From: Stieleria maiorica
GTDB lineage: Bacteria; Planctomycetota; Planctomycetia; Pirellulales; Pirellulaceae
Assembly: GCF_008035925.1 (NCBI RefSeq)
Contig: NZ_CP036264.1
Location: 7,845,641-7,909,640, forward strand
Direction of reading: 5' to 3'
DNA: 64,000 bases
Shown here: one piece after another, positions 53,233 to 62,630 of the stretch
How the letters are laid out: each line of letters starts with the position of its first letter
Position numbering within the stretch: position 1 is the first letter of the stretch
Made by a program: the position numbers and the translations under genes
Notes under the pieces: model-generated
What the model saw: only the letters and a program-made list of their open reading frames with translations
Databases searched by the model: none
What the model was told of the DNA's origin: nothing

Positions 53233-53436
53233 ATGAAACATTTCCTGCACATGTTGATCGGCTGCGGCTTACCGATGCTCCTGATTTTCGTTTTGCCTTA
53301 CTTTGGCGTCAGTGAAGGAGTGACATTAACCGTGTTTATGGTTCTGATGCTTGCCTGCCATCTGTTGATGATGCGTGGGCACATGACCGACCATTCCGAC
53401 CACCATTCCAAACGCCACGAGGACAGCCATGAATAA
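53233..53436 (+). CDS. DUF2933-like small membrane protein
   Basis: 67 residues from ATG 53233 (MKHFLHMLIGCGLPMLLIFVL). Two hydrophobic segments and a His/Asp-rich tail (DHSDHHSKRHEDSHE) fit DUF2933, often beside copper transport genes. An in-frame extension upstream to 53149 has no hydrophobic or motif content. It overlaps the next gene by 8 bases. Confidence 0.7.
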   Translation: MKHFLHMLIGCGLPMLLIFVLPYFGVSEGVTLTVFMVLMLACHLLMMRGHMTDHSDHHSKRHEDSHE

Positions 53437-53707
53437 ACTGAGTATTGCCCGGTTCGGTTTCGCAGTTGCGGTCGCTTGTGCCGTTTCCTATCTGGGCTGT
53501 GTCTTCGTGATGATGACTGTTCCGCAGGAAGTAGCGATTCGGTTCTTTAACAGCCTGATGCACGGTGTCGATGTCACGACGATCATGCGGTGGGACATGC
53601 CGCTTTGGGAAACGGTTCTCGGCGTTATCGAGATTTTTGTACTAGGTTGGCTGTTTGGAGCTTTGATTGCCGGATGTTACAACTGCTGCGGCAAATCGCT
53701 GACCTGA
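53429..53707 (+). CDS. DUF5676-like small membrane protein
   Basis: 92 residues. Two membrane helices (FGFAVAVACAVSYLGCVFVMM and LWETVLGVIEIFVLGWLFGALIAGCYNCC) with the LGWLFGALIAxxYN segment of DUF5676. It overlaps the DUF2933-like gene, so the two are coupled. Function unknown; commonly found in metal islands. Confidence 0.75.
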   Translation: MNKLSIARFGFAVAVACAVSYLGCVFVMMTVPQEVAIRFFNSLMHGVDVTTIMRWDMPLWETVLGVIEIFVLGWLFGALIAGCYNCCGKSLT

Positions 53708-53741
53708 CACAGTTCAATATCAATCGGCTGGCGGCATTGCC

Positions 53742-54102
53742 ATGTTCCTGATGAAGGCATACGGCAAGGGGACGGTCGCTGCTGGCATGGCTCTCTTGAT
53801 GTACTTCTCAATGGTCATCAACGAAAGTCTTGTGGTCCGCACGAGCACGTCCCGGAACTTCCACCCCGACCAAAGACATTCTGGATGCCTACAAGAAGCA
53901 CGGCGTCGACTGGGAAGTCTACGAAGTGGAATTTATGGAGCGAATGGCGAAGCGGAGTATTGAAACCCAGCTTCGCCAAGAAGAATTCCACTCAAGCTGC
54001 CTCCTTTGCAGCTAACACCTGCCGAAACTCTGGCATCGCCGACTTGTGCTGGAGTACCTACAAGAGAAGTGGGGCGACATTCCTGTCTCACATCCTGTGT
54101 GA
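53742..54102 (+). pseudogene. decayed DUF488-type gene fragment
   Basis: From 53830 the frame gives TPTKDILDAYKKHGVDWEVYEVEFMERMAKRSIETQL, which matches the C-terminal half of DUF488 proteins, then LLCS and TAA (54013-54015). The same frame continues as HLPKLWHRRLVLEYLQEKWGDIP to TGA at 54100-54102, exactly the family's ending. So the TAA is a nonsense change and the usual second Cys is now Trp. The N-terminal half is gone: upstream is an unrelated short frame starting MFLMKAYGKGTVAAGMALLMYF at 53742. Confidence 0.65.
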
Positions 54103-54139
54103 CGTACTGTCGTCGCAATCAGTCGGTCATCGAGTGCCG

Positions 54140-54340
54140 CTATCGGCAACATGGCCTCTCGATCTTACAGCAGTAAGCTCGCTTCGCGCAGCACGTTGGC
54201 TTTGCCACCTTCGATGAGTTCACATTTTCCGCAGCCTGCACATACTGACTGTCGACCTGGCTCGCATCCGCCGCTGACAACACTACGGTTGAGCCGATCA
54301 ATCCGAGACCAAGTACGCAAGTCATAACAGCCTTTAACAT
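54140..54340 (-). CDS. small Cys-rich exported protein
   Basis: 66 residues from ATG 54340, with GGAGGG about 9 bases upstream. Signal peptide (AVMTCVLGLGLIGSTVVLSA) followed by a short mature region ending KPTCCAKRAYCCKIERPCC: six cysteines in three CC pairs. A peptide metal buffer is the natural guess. It lies downstream of the second pump gene on the same strand, 165 bases away. Confidence 0.65.
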   Translation of the reverse strand: MLKAVMTCVLGLGLIGSTVVLSAADASQVDSQYVQAAENVNSSKVAKPTCCAKRAYCCKIERPCCR

Positions 54341-54505
54341 CGTTCATTCCCTCCAAGGAGAAGGTCCGCCCAGAACGTCACAGGCCGAGCAGCCGCAATA
54401 ACTGCACTCCCGCGTTCTCTGGTGATTTAGATGCAGGGCCTCACGGCTTCTTCACAAGAAATCAGTAAACTTATTCGCCTTGACTGACCGTGAAGCCGGC
54501 GAAAG

Positions 54506-57500
54506 CTATGCGTTTGCCGCGAACCTTGGATCGTCGATTCCAAACCGAAGCTTCCATTCCATCACCGAGCAGTAAAGCACAGGAACGACAAGCATCGTGA
54601 TAATCGCAATCACCATGCCGCCGAAACTTGGAATGGCCATGGGAACCATGATGTCACTGCCTCGACCGGTGGACGTGAGAACGGGAATCAAGGCAAGGAT
54701 GGTCGTTGCGGTGGTCATCAGGCAGGGTCGAACGCGACGCAATCCAGCGGTAACGGTGGCTTCGCGGGCGTGCTGAGCACTGGTGATGCGGTCTCTGCGG
54801 AAACTGTCTTCCAAGTAGGATGCGATCACAACCCCGTCATCGGTGGCGATACCGAATAATGCGAGGAAGCCGACCCAGACTGCAACGCTGAGATTGATCG
54901 TGTGGACCTGAAACAGTTCACGCATGTTCGTATCGAACAGGTTGAAGTTCAGGAACCAGTCGGTCCCGTACAACCAGAGCATGATGAAACCACCGGACCA
55001 AGCGATCATGATGCCGCTGAAAACAAGCGAAGTCGTGATGACGGATTTGAACTGGAAGTAGAGAATCAGAAAGATGATTCCGAGTGCCAGCGGAAGGACA
55101 ACCATCAAGGTTTTTTGCGAACGAAGCTGGTTCTCGTAGTTTCCGGCGAAGGAATAGCTGACACCGGCAGGCAGTACAAGCTCACCGCTGTCGATCTTTT
55201 CCTGCAAGAACGCTTGAGCATCTTCGACAACATCGACCTCGGCGTTGCCTGCCTTCATGTCGAACAGGACGTAGCCCAATAGAAAGGTGTCTTCGCTCTT
55301 GATAACTTGGGGGCCGCGCACGTAACGGATGTCGGCCAATTGTGCGAGCGGGATCTGTTGCCCCATTGGCGTTGGTACGAGGATGCGTTCCAGCGACTCC
55401 GCATCGTCTCGCAGCTCTCGTGCGTAGCGGACTCGAACCGGGTAGCGCTCGCGTCCTTCAACGGTCGTGGTGATACGACGTCCGCCGATTGCGACTTCGA
55501 TGACATCTTGAACGCTGCGGATATGCAGGCCGTAGCGTTTGATTGCATCGCGGTCGATGTCGATTTCCAGATATGGTTTTCCGACGATGCGGTCAGCGAT
55601 CACGGCGGACGCCTGAACCGTAGGGACTTGCTTCAGGAGTCCCTCGATTTGTAGAGCGACACGTTCAATGGTTTCGAGATCTGGGCCTTTGATCTTCATT
55701 CCCATCGGTGCCCGCATACCACTCTGCAACATCACGATACGAGCCGCGATCGGTTGCAACTTCGGAGCTGACGTCGTACCGGGAATGTCGGCGGCTTCTG
55801 TGATTTTCTGCCAGATATCTTCGGGCGAGTTGATTTCATCACGCCATTGCCGGAATGGGCGGCCATGCAGGTCTTCGATCAGCATGCCCTGTTCATCGCG
55901 GGCGTAGTTCTTATCTTCTTCGTCGTAGCGAAACTTTAGGCGATTGCCGTTCTGGTCGGTCTTGTATTCCGATTTGTAGGTGATAAACGTTTCGATCATT
56001 GAGATTGGAGCCGGGTCGAGTGGACTGTCGGCTCGACCTATCTTGCCAACGACCGAATCGACTTCGGGAATGGAGATGAGGAACTTGTTTTGCAATTGCA
56101 ACACGTCCATTGCTTCGCCGATCGAAGCGTGTGGCATCGTCGTCGGCATGTAGAGGAATGAACCTTCATCCAGAGGCGGCATGAACTCTTTGCCGATACC
56201 GGGTAGCGTTTCGCTGGCGGCTGTCCAAGGCTTCGACTCACGGATCGTCGATTGCTCGATACCGACATTCGAGGCGAGTTTCGGGATGAATGAAAATACG
56301 CGGTCAAAACCAAGCCACGCACTACCGCCAAACAGAAGAATTGCTGTTGGAATTGAAAGGAAGAACAACTTGTGAGCGAGACACCAACGAAGGATTGGCT
56401 CGTAGAGGAAGCGTTGGAAGATCGTGAAGAACCCAAGCAATCCTCCAATGAGCATCCCGACAAATAACAGATTTCGTGTGAGTCCTTTTTGCGGCCCAAG
56501 TGGCAACCAGTGTTCCGTCAGAATTACCCCGACAACCAAGACCGCGATAGCACTCGCAAGGAAGGGTGCGTAGTGGTTGTATTGGGTCGGAATGCGTGGT
56601 TCGAGCAGCTTGTAGAGGCCAAGACCGATTACGATAGTTCCAACCCACCACGAGACGAAGAACATCGCGAGCACGCCTGCGGCGACAAGAGCGATCATGG
56701 AGTATCTGCGAAGTGAGCCTGCCTGCATTCGCCCGCCCATCAGAATATGGGCTGCTGGTGGAATGATGGTGAGGGCCACGATAACCGATGCTGCGAGCGC
56801 AAACGTCTTGGTGAAAGCGAGAGGACGAAAGAGCTTGCCTTCCGCAGCTATCATTGTGAACACGGGAAGGAAGCTGACAACCGTTGTCGAAACGGCGGTT
56901 AGAACAGCACTTGCGACCTCGTTCGATGCGCGAAAGATGACGTGGCCGCGATCTTCATTCGGGTCGGCCTCGTCCAAGTGTTTGAGAATGTTCTCGCAGA
57001 GAATGATTCCCATATCGACCATCGTTCCAATGGCGATGGCAATGCCGGACAGTGCGACGATGTTGGCATCCACTCCAAACGTCTTCATGGCGATGAAGAC
57101 CATCAACACGGCCAGCGGCAACAAGGCACTGATGAGTATCGAACTACGCAGGTGCAGAACCATCACCAGAATCACGATAATGGTGACGAGGATTTCTTCT
57201 GATAGTGCAGTATTGAGCGTTCCCAGCGTTTCGTAAATGACTCCGGTGCGGTCGTAGAAGGGAACGACTCGGACTTGGCTGGTCGTGATCCAGCTTGGCC
57301 ATTTGTCACGGGGCGTTCCACGTAGGTGCTGAACCCAAGGATCGTGGTTGGGTGTCGAACCGGTGATCGCCGGAAGGTCGTGTGACTTGCCGTAGGCATC
57401 AACCTGCTCAGCCGTGGTCCGCGTGTAATCGACCAGCACTTTGCTGGGCAATCCGGGCGACACTTCTTCGATCTTCTTCTTGACGTTCTTGATGGCTTCC

Positions 57501-58495
57501 AGCGGGTTGAACCCATAGCGAACGACTGTCACGCCGCCCACAGCTTCGGCTCCCGCCTTATCCAGCGCCCCACGACGCAAAGCCGGCCCAAGTCTGACGG
57601 TTGCCACGTCCTTAATCGTGATCGGCACGTCATCGGCGACTCTGACGACGGTCTTCTCGATATCTTCAACCTGCTCGATGAATCCCAGTCCGCGAATGAC
57701 ATATTCGGCTTTATTGAGTTCAATGGTCCTCGCACCGACATCGACGTTGGACATACGAACGGCCCCAAACACATCGGTGAGCGACACCTTAGCGGCTCGC
57801 ATTGCATCGGGATCGACATCGATTTGGTATTCCTGAACGAAACCTCCAATCGAAGCAACCTCGCTGACGCCTTCTGCCGAGGCGATTGAGTAGCGAACGT
57901 ACCAATCCTGAATGGTTCGCAGCTCATGTAGGTCCCAACCACCGGTAGGATTTCCGTCTGGGTCTTGGCCTTCCAGCGTGTACCACAGAATTTGACCAAG
58001 GGCGGTGGCGTCGGGCCCGAGCGTCGGTTGCACGCCTTCGGGCAGAGTTCCGGCGGGTAGGCTGTTGAGCTTTTCCAGCACACGGGAACGTGACCAATAG
58101 AACTCAGCGTTCTCGTTGAAGATCACGTAGATCGTAGAGAAGCCAAACATCGAGTAGCTGCGGATGGTCTTGACTTCCGGGATGCCCAAGAGGGCAACCG
58201 TCATTGGATAGCCGATCTGGTCTTCGACATCCTGCGGGCTGCGGCCCATCCATTCGGTGAAAACGATCTGCTGGTTTTCGCCGATGTCGGGAATCGCATC
58301 GACGGGAACTGGGTCGCGAGGCAGACTGCCGACTTTCCAATCGAACGGGGCGACCATGACGCCCCAGCCCATGATTGCCAAGACAAGCAGAAAGACGACG
58401 AGTTTATTGTGCAGGCAGAACCAGATGGTGCCGCCGAGAATAGTGCGACGGGCGCTTTGAATATCGGGAGCTATGTCATTGGAAGGTTCGGTCAT
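54506..58495 (-). CDS. cusA: HME-RND metal efflux pump, copy 2
   Basis: 1329 residues from ATG 58495 (a TTG one codon earlier is also open), much longer than the ~1040 norm. Family start VDAIPDIGENQQIVFTEWMGRSPQDVEDQI, TM4 GIAIAIGTMVDMGIILCEN and cleft segment IVMLQSGMRAPMGMKIKG. Extra parts: a periplasmic insert with a PAITGSTPNHDPWVQHLRGTP segment, a group of added membrane segments in the middle (about 595-705), and a KSEYKTDQNGNRLKFRYDEEDKNY loop. It is only distantly similar to the pump at 35981-39520. No own outer membrane gene is visible, so it may share the TolC protein at 42703. Confidence 0.9.
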   Translation of the reverse strand: MTEPSNDIAPDIQSARRTILGGTIWFCLHNKLVVFLLVLAIMGWGVMVAPFDWKVGSLPRDPVPVDAIPDIGENQQIVFTEWMGRSPQDVEDQIGYPMTVALLGIPEVKTIRSYSMFGFSTIYVIFNENAEFYWSRSRVLEKLNSLPAGTLPEGVQPTLGPDATALGQILWYTLEGQDPDGNPTGGWDLHELRTIQDWYVRYSIASAEGVSEVASIGGFVQEYQIDVDPDAMRAAKVSLTDVFGAVRMSNVDVGARTIELNKAEYVIRGLGFIEQVEDIEKTVVRVADDVPITIKDVATVRLGPALRRGALDKAGAEAVGGVTVVRYGFNPLEAIKNVKKKIEEVSPGLPSKVLVDYTRTTAEQVDAYGKSHDLPAITGSTPNHDPWVQHLRGTPRDKWPSWITTSQVRVVPFYDRTGVIYETLGTLNTALSEEILVTIIVILVMVLHLRSSILISALLPLAVLMVFIAMKTFGVDANIVALSGIAIAIGTMVDMGIILCENILKHLDEADPNEDRGHVIFRASNEVASAVLTAVSTTVVSFLPVFTMIAAEGKLFRPLAFTKTFALAASVIVALTIIPPAAHILMGGRMQAGSLRRYSMIALVAAGVLAMFFVSWWVGTIVIGLGLYKLLEPRIPTQYNHYAPFLASAIAVLVVGVILTEHWLPLGPQKGLTRNLLFVGMLIGGLLGFFTIFQRFLYEPILRWCLAHKLFFLSIPTAILLFGGSAWLGFDRVFSFIPKLASNVGIEQSTIRESKPWTAASETLPGIGKEFMPPLDEGSFLYMPTTMPHASIGEAMDVLQLQNKFLISIPEVDSVVGKIGRADSPLDPAPISMIETFITYKSEYKTDQNGNRLKFRYDEEDKNYARDEQGMLIEDLHGRPFRQWRDEINSPEDIWQKITEAADIPGTTSAPKLQPIAARIVMLQSGMRAPMGMKIKGPDLETIERVALQIEGLLKQVPTVQASAVIADRIVGKPYLEIDIDRDAIKRYGLHIRSVQDVIEVAIGGRRITTTVEGRERYPVRVRYARELRDDAESLERILVPTPMGQQIPLAQLADIRYVRGPQVIKSEDTFLLGYVLFDMKAGNAEVDVVEDAQAFLQEKIDSGELVLPAGVSYSFAGNYENQLRSQKTLMVVLPLALGIIFLILYFQFKSVITTSLVFSGIMIAWSGGFIMLWLYGTDWFLNFNLFDTNMRELFQVHTINLSVAVWVGFLALFGIATDDGVVIASYLEDSFRRDRITSAQHAREATVTAGLRRVRPCLMTTATTILALIPVLTSTGRGSDIMVPMAIPSFGGMVIAIITMLVVPVLYCSVMEWKLRFGIDDPRFAANA

Positions 58496-58561
58496 CAAAG
58501 CGTTTTATTCTCGTTTCTGGTTTCCAAAAATGCGGCTGAAAGATTTGCACGACTCGTACTC

Positions 58562-60976
58562 CTACCCGTGATTGTGCCCGGCGTGCTCATCCGGCGGCGG
58601 CGCTTTCTCACCTAGCGGCTCGACCTTGTCCGCACACTTCAGCATCGAAGCACCGTAGTACGGATTGCGAACAGCGTCGTCGGTTTGAATCCAACTTGCT
58701 CCGCGACCCTCGAATGCCATCGGACAGTGAAGCTCGAAGAGCTTATCACTACCCGCCAGTCCGAAAACGCGTTGAAGCGTCAAAAGCTCGTCCGACAGTA
58801 GTGCGAAAGATGAACGAAGCGTTTTCAGGTCATTGGCCTTTGATAGTCGAGCTGCGATTGCCGAGAGACTGTTCAGTTCTGAATTCCAACGTTCAGCGGC
58901 TTTGCCCGTCAAGGACTGAGCATTGATTGTGCTGACGGTCTGATGAAGTCCCGCCACGGCGTTTGTGGCGGACGTGGCATCGTCTGCCGCCAACGCTTGC
59001 GAGATCGCAACGTAAGGATTGACGAGTTGGCTGAGTTGATTGCGAAACTCGGCGGGAACATCGAGGCTCTGTTCAGCCATCTGGTGTCCGGTGTGAGATA
59101 GCCCAAACATCTGCTGCAAACGTTCCGCGTGTCGCTTCGTCACCAAAAAGACCCGGTCAGCATCTTGTAGCGACTTCACCTCCTGGCCTTCGACCGCATC
59201 GTTTCTGAGCAGCATCGCGAACTCCTCCAGTTGCGCCCGCATATCGCCGGACAACTGATCAACCTTCAACGCGGCGATGCCTTTTCCAAGTTGAGTGTAG
59301 CCGTCACGAATCGCATCAAGTTCAGCACTTTCGATAGCTTTGCCGATCGTTTCGACAGACTCTATCGTTTGATGTAATTGCTTTTCCAACTCCGATGGGA
59401 GCGACATTCCCGAACGTCCTGCGATTTGCATCGGCTCGCCCTCGGCAACGGGCTTTTTTTCGCCACCGTGATCGTGCCCTCCACCGCCACCACCGCCTTC
59501 AGGCGTCATCATGGATGGCTTGGCAGAAATTTGCAGAGCACTATCCAACTTGAAGTTGCCGTTGGTGACAACCAGTTCGCCTTTTTTCAAACCGGCTTTG
59601 ACGAGGTAGTAGTCTCCGGCCCGTGGGCCAAGCACAATTTCGCGACCCTCATACGTCGGTTCTTCAGCGTCAGGAACCTGCACATAGACGATGGCTCGTG
59701 TTCCGGTCAGCAATGCGGCGGAAACCGGAATCACCAGTGGTTTGGCTGTGTCGCTCGGTTCCGCTGTGACATAACCAAGCGTTTCGGCTCGTACCAATGG
59801 CATCCCGCAAACATCGCAATCGCCTGGTCCGTCCTTGACGATTTCGGGGTGCATCGGGCTGATCCACTTTCCGGCAAGCGACGAATCAAGAACTCGTCCA
59901 CCCGCAGCGATCTTGGATTTCACAATTGCGCGAACAAACATCTCCGGCTTGAGACGTCCGTCTTCGTTGGACACATTGACTCGTACTTTCACCGTTCTTG
60001 TTGCTTCATTCAGCACCGGATCAATGAACGCGATTCGGCCATGAAAGACTTCACCGGGGTAAGCTTCTGTTGTGAACTCAACATCCTGTCCGTAGCGAAG
60101 CCAAGGCAAATCGGATTCATACGCATCCATTTGCACCCACAGATGATCCAAGTCGGCAACTGTGTAGATTCGATCTCCGGTGCGAACACGATCGCCTTCC
60201 TCGCGGTGTTTCTTGACGACGATTCCAGCGGCGGGAGAGTAGATCGTTAGGTGTGTACTCGGTTTTCCTCGCTGTTCGATTTCTCTGATTTGCTTCTCGG
60301 TAATGCCAAGCAGCCGCAGCTTTTCGCGAGCGGACTCGGCCAGATTCAACGGCTCCACAAATCGTGACGCTGGACGGTCGGCTTTCGATTGCTGAGCAGC
60401 AACCAGTTCTTCCTGAGCTGTGTAGAGTTCTTCGCTGTAGATATAGGCCATATGGTCGCCCTTGTTAACTTCCACGCCTTCAAACTCAACGAAAAGTCGG
60501 TCCAAGCGGCCAGCAACCCAGGCGGTGATATGGGCAAGACGTGTTCGGTCGTACTCAATTTTTCCCACCATGCGAACGTTGGCCGTAACGTAGCGATGAG
60601 CAACCGGAACTGTCTGCACGTTCATCAGCTTCTTCACATCCGAACTGATCGAGACGGTGCGAATGCCGCTGGCAGACTTCTTGACCGGCACCAAGTCCAT
60701 CCCACAGATTGGGCAGCTACCCGGTCCGTCACGACGAATCTGCGGATGCATCGAACAAGTCCAAATTTGAGCTTCGCTCTTCCCTGCGGAGGCATGGGCA
60801 TGCCCTGAATGGTTTTCCTGAGCCGACGTACCGCCGTCCGTCGAGCCGTCGCCACGCATCGACATGCCCAGCAACAAACCAACACCGAGCAACACGATGG
60901 CTTGGGCGATCCACAGCTTGCTGCGATGATGTTCGTAAATTTGACTGACTCGATTCATTGCGGTTGCTTTACTCAT
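58562..60976 (-). CDS. cusB: RND periplasmic adaptor with heavy-metal-binding domains, copy 2
   Basis: 804 residues. N-terminal helix (LWIAQAIVLLGVGLLLGMSM), then [23 protein letters not shown], the adaptor core (KIEYDRTRLAHITAWVAGRLDRLFVEFEG), a second site SPMHPEIVKDGPGDCDVCGMPLV, a Gly/His stretch (GGGGGGHDHGGEKKP) and a long helical C-terminal region ending in a DUF3347-like part (CPMAFEGRGASWIQTDDAVRNPYYGASMLKC). Same architecture as copy 1 but with a longer helical domain. It is encoded 66 bases before the second pump and just after the anti-sigma-like gene. Confidence 0.9.
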   Translation of the reverse strand: MSKATAMNRVSQIYEHHRSKLWIAQAIVLLGVGLLLGMSMRGDGSTDGGTSAQENHSGHAHASAGKSEAQIWTCSMHPQIRRDGPGSCPICGMDLVPVKKSASGIRTVSISSDVKKLMNVQTVPVAHRYVTANVRMVGKIEYDRTRLAHITAWVAGRLDRLFVEFEGVEVNKGDHMAYIYSEELYTAQEELVAAQQSKADRPASRFVEPLNLAESAREKLRLLGITEKQIREIEQRGKPSTHLTIYSPAAGIVVKKHREEGDRVRTGDRIYTVADLDHLWVQMDAYESDLPWLRYGQDVEFTTEAYPGEVFHGRIAFIDPVLNEATRTVKVRVNVSNEDGRLKPEMFVRAIVKSKIAAGGRVLDSSLAGKWISPMHPEIVKDGPGDCDVCGMPLVRAETLGYVTAEPSDTAKPLVIPVSAALLTGTRAIVYVQVPDAEEPTYEGREIVLGPRAGDYYLVKAGLKKGELVVTNGNFKLDSALQISAKPSMMTPEGGGGGGGHDHGGEKKPVAEGEPMQIAGRSGMSLPSELEKQLHQTIESVETIGKAIESAELDAIRDGYTQLGKGIAALKVDQLSGDMRAQLEEFAMLLRNDAVEGQEVKSLQDADRVFLVTKRHAERLQQMFGLSHTGHQMAEQSLDVPAEFRNQLSQLVNPYVAISQALAADDATSATNAVAGLHQTVSTINAQSLTGKAAERWNSELNSLSAIAARLSKANDLKTLRSSFALLSDELLTLQRVFGLAGSDKLFELHCPMAFEGRGASWIQTDDAVRNPYYGASMLKCADKVEPLGEKAPPPDEHAGHNHG

Positions 60977-60990
60977 TGATTAGTTGCTTC

Positions 60991-61881
60991 TCACAGTGCT
61001 GTCCCAACCTTCTTATCCAGCCAGCTGACCAGCGTGTTTACTTCATCAACATCGCGCACACCCACAGCAGTCAGTGATCGCGAACCTCTTTTCCATGTTG
61101 CCGCGATACTCGAATCGAGATCAACCAAACAACACTCTTTGTCGCCACATATTGCCATGTTTGACTGACGCTGGCCAAACCATTCTGTTTTCTCGTCATC
61201 GTGCTCAAACAAGACGAGAGTTGAGCCATCCAACCTTTTGCAAACTGCCTTTACGCATGTGCAGCAGGGCATTTTCAGCACGCTTGTGGAAGCCAGTGAA
61301 TAGCCTTCCGGCAGACCTTCGGACACGGCAGGACGATAGCCAACCAGCTTGACCGCACTATCTGCATTGACGGTTCGGCCGTTGTACTTATTCAACAAAA
61401 ACTGCTCAGCGGCGTCGGGATCGTCAGGAAGTTGGCGTAGATAGTGGTCCATCGTCGCTACGAACTCGGCACTGTGTTCTTGGTCGGCGGAATTTGCATG
61501 GTTGTTGGAGTGGGGGTGATCCATGCTGCGATTCATCCAATACCCAAAGCCCAGCACCAGAAGCACCGATGCGGCCAGTGCCAGTTGCCGGGATGAAGTC
61601 CACCAATACCGGTTCGTTTGCTGGTCGGACGCAGGTTGCGGCTTGACCGAGTCGCTCGATTCGTTTGCCACCAATTGGGCCGTGAGCCCCTCCCAGACAG
61701 CAGGCGGAACCTGTGGGTGCGGCATTCGGTTCACGGCTCGTGTTACATCCTTGAAGCCCGCTAATTCCGCAGCGCACGACTCACAACCCGCCAGATGCCG
61801 AGCCATCGCGGCCTGCGATTCATCAAATAACTCGCCGTCGTAGTACGCCGAAAGTCGGTCTTGAACTTCGGTGCATTTCAT
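60991..61881 (-). CDS. zinc-finger anti-sigma factor-like membrane protein
   Basis: 296 residues from ATG 61881, directly behind a perfect AAGGAGGT. Residues 1-40 have MKCTEVQDRLSAYYDGELFDESQAAMARHLAGCESCAAEL, the HxxxCxxC zinc anti-sigma (zf-HC2) domain. One membrane helix (ALAASVLLVLGFGYWM, about 103-120) and a periplasmic domain with CCTCVKAVC and CGDKECC follow; these cysteines could sense metal. No sigma gene adjoins it; the ECF sigma at 44439 is the only candidate partner in the window. It leads the second pump operon. Confidence 0.82.
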   Translation of the reverse strand: MKCTEVQDRLSAYYDGELFDESQAAMARHLAGCESCAAELAGFKDVTRAVNRMPHPQVPPAVWEGLTAQLVANESSDSVKPQPASDQQTNRYWWTSSRQLALAASVLLVLGFGYWMNRSMDHPHSNNHANSADQEHSAEFVATMDHYLRQLPDDPDAAEQFLLNKYNGRTVNADSAVKLVGYRPAVSEGLPEGYSLASTSVLKMPCCTCVKAVCKRLDGSTLVLFEHDDEKTEWFGQRQSNMAICGDKECCLVDLDSSIAATWKRGSRSLTAVGVRDVDEVNTLVSWLDKKVGTAL

Positions 61882-62154
61882 GGCGATACCTCCTTCAGGG
61901 AGTGTTCGGGGCGGAATAACTGCATTATGCCGTCCGCTCACCGCTTCAAGACGCAATCTTGGCGAGCATGTTTTTGGATGCTCTGAAGCGACCGTCCTTC
62001 ACGCTTTGGCAAAGAAAAACTCGAAGAAACGATGTTTGCGGGGCCTCGTTCGCAGTTTTTGGGATTTTCGCATGAAGATTCGCACGGCGAAAGCATCGAA
62101 ACCCGCGTCCGGCATCAATGCCATTCGATTCACCGTTGTCCTGCGAGCAAATCT

Positions 62155-62571
62155 ATGACGTCGAAATTACTGCTTTGTCTGGTACTCGGATCCGGGCTAC
62201 TTTTTGCTATTTCCGGTTGCAATACTACCGAATCCGATTTTACGGAAACAACAAATCCCGCTGCCCGTACTTTCTCGTCAGATCACCCAGAAACGGAGCA
62301 TGACCATTCGGGACACGATCACGGTGACGGGGATCATGCGGGCAAAACCGACATGGAAAAGATGACTGAGGCACTGGCGGACTTCTCCGAAGAAGACCAT
62401 AAGTCCGCAATGAAACAGCACTTTTGCCCGGTCAGCGGCGAGATGCTGGGCACGATGGGCGAGCCGGAGAAGGTCAAAGTCCAAGGCCAACAGGTTTGGA
62501 TTTGCTGCGACAGCTGCAAGGACAAATTGCTTGCCGATCCGGACAAATATCTCGCCAAGCTAAACGACTAA
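62155..62571 (+). CDS. lipoprotein with one CPV-CCxSC metal-binding module
   Basis: 138 residues from ATG 62155 (a frame open from 62032 has no signal in front). LLLCLVLGSGLLFAISGC is a lipoprotein signal with lipobox AISGC. A His-rich segment precedes one module: FCPVSGEMLGTMGEPEKVKV ... VWICCDSCKDKLLADPDKYL. It is the single-module member of the family seen at 34465, 52400 and 62631, and is followed by the last within 60 bases. Confidence 0.8.
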   Translation: MTSKLLLCLVLGSGLLFAISGCNTTESDFTETTNPAARTFSSDHPETEHDHSGHDHGDGDHAGKTDMEKMTEALADFSEEDHKSAMKQHFCPVSGEMLGTMGEPEKVKVQGQQVWICCDSCKDKLLADPDKYLAKLND

Positions 62572-62630
62572 ACAACGTGATGGCCTCCGCCAATCCTTTG
62601 TACTTCACTTCTCTCAAGGAAAGACCCAGC

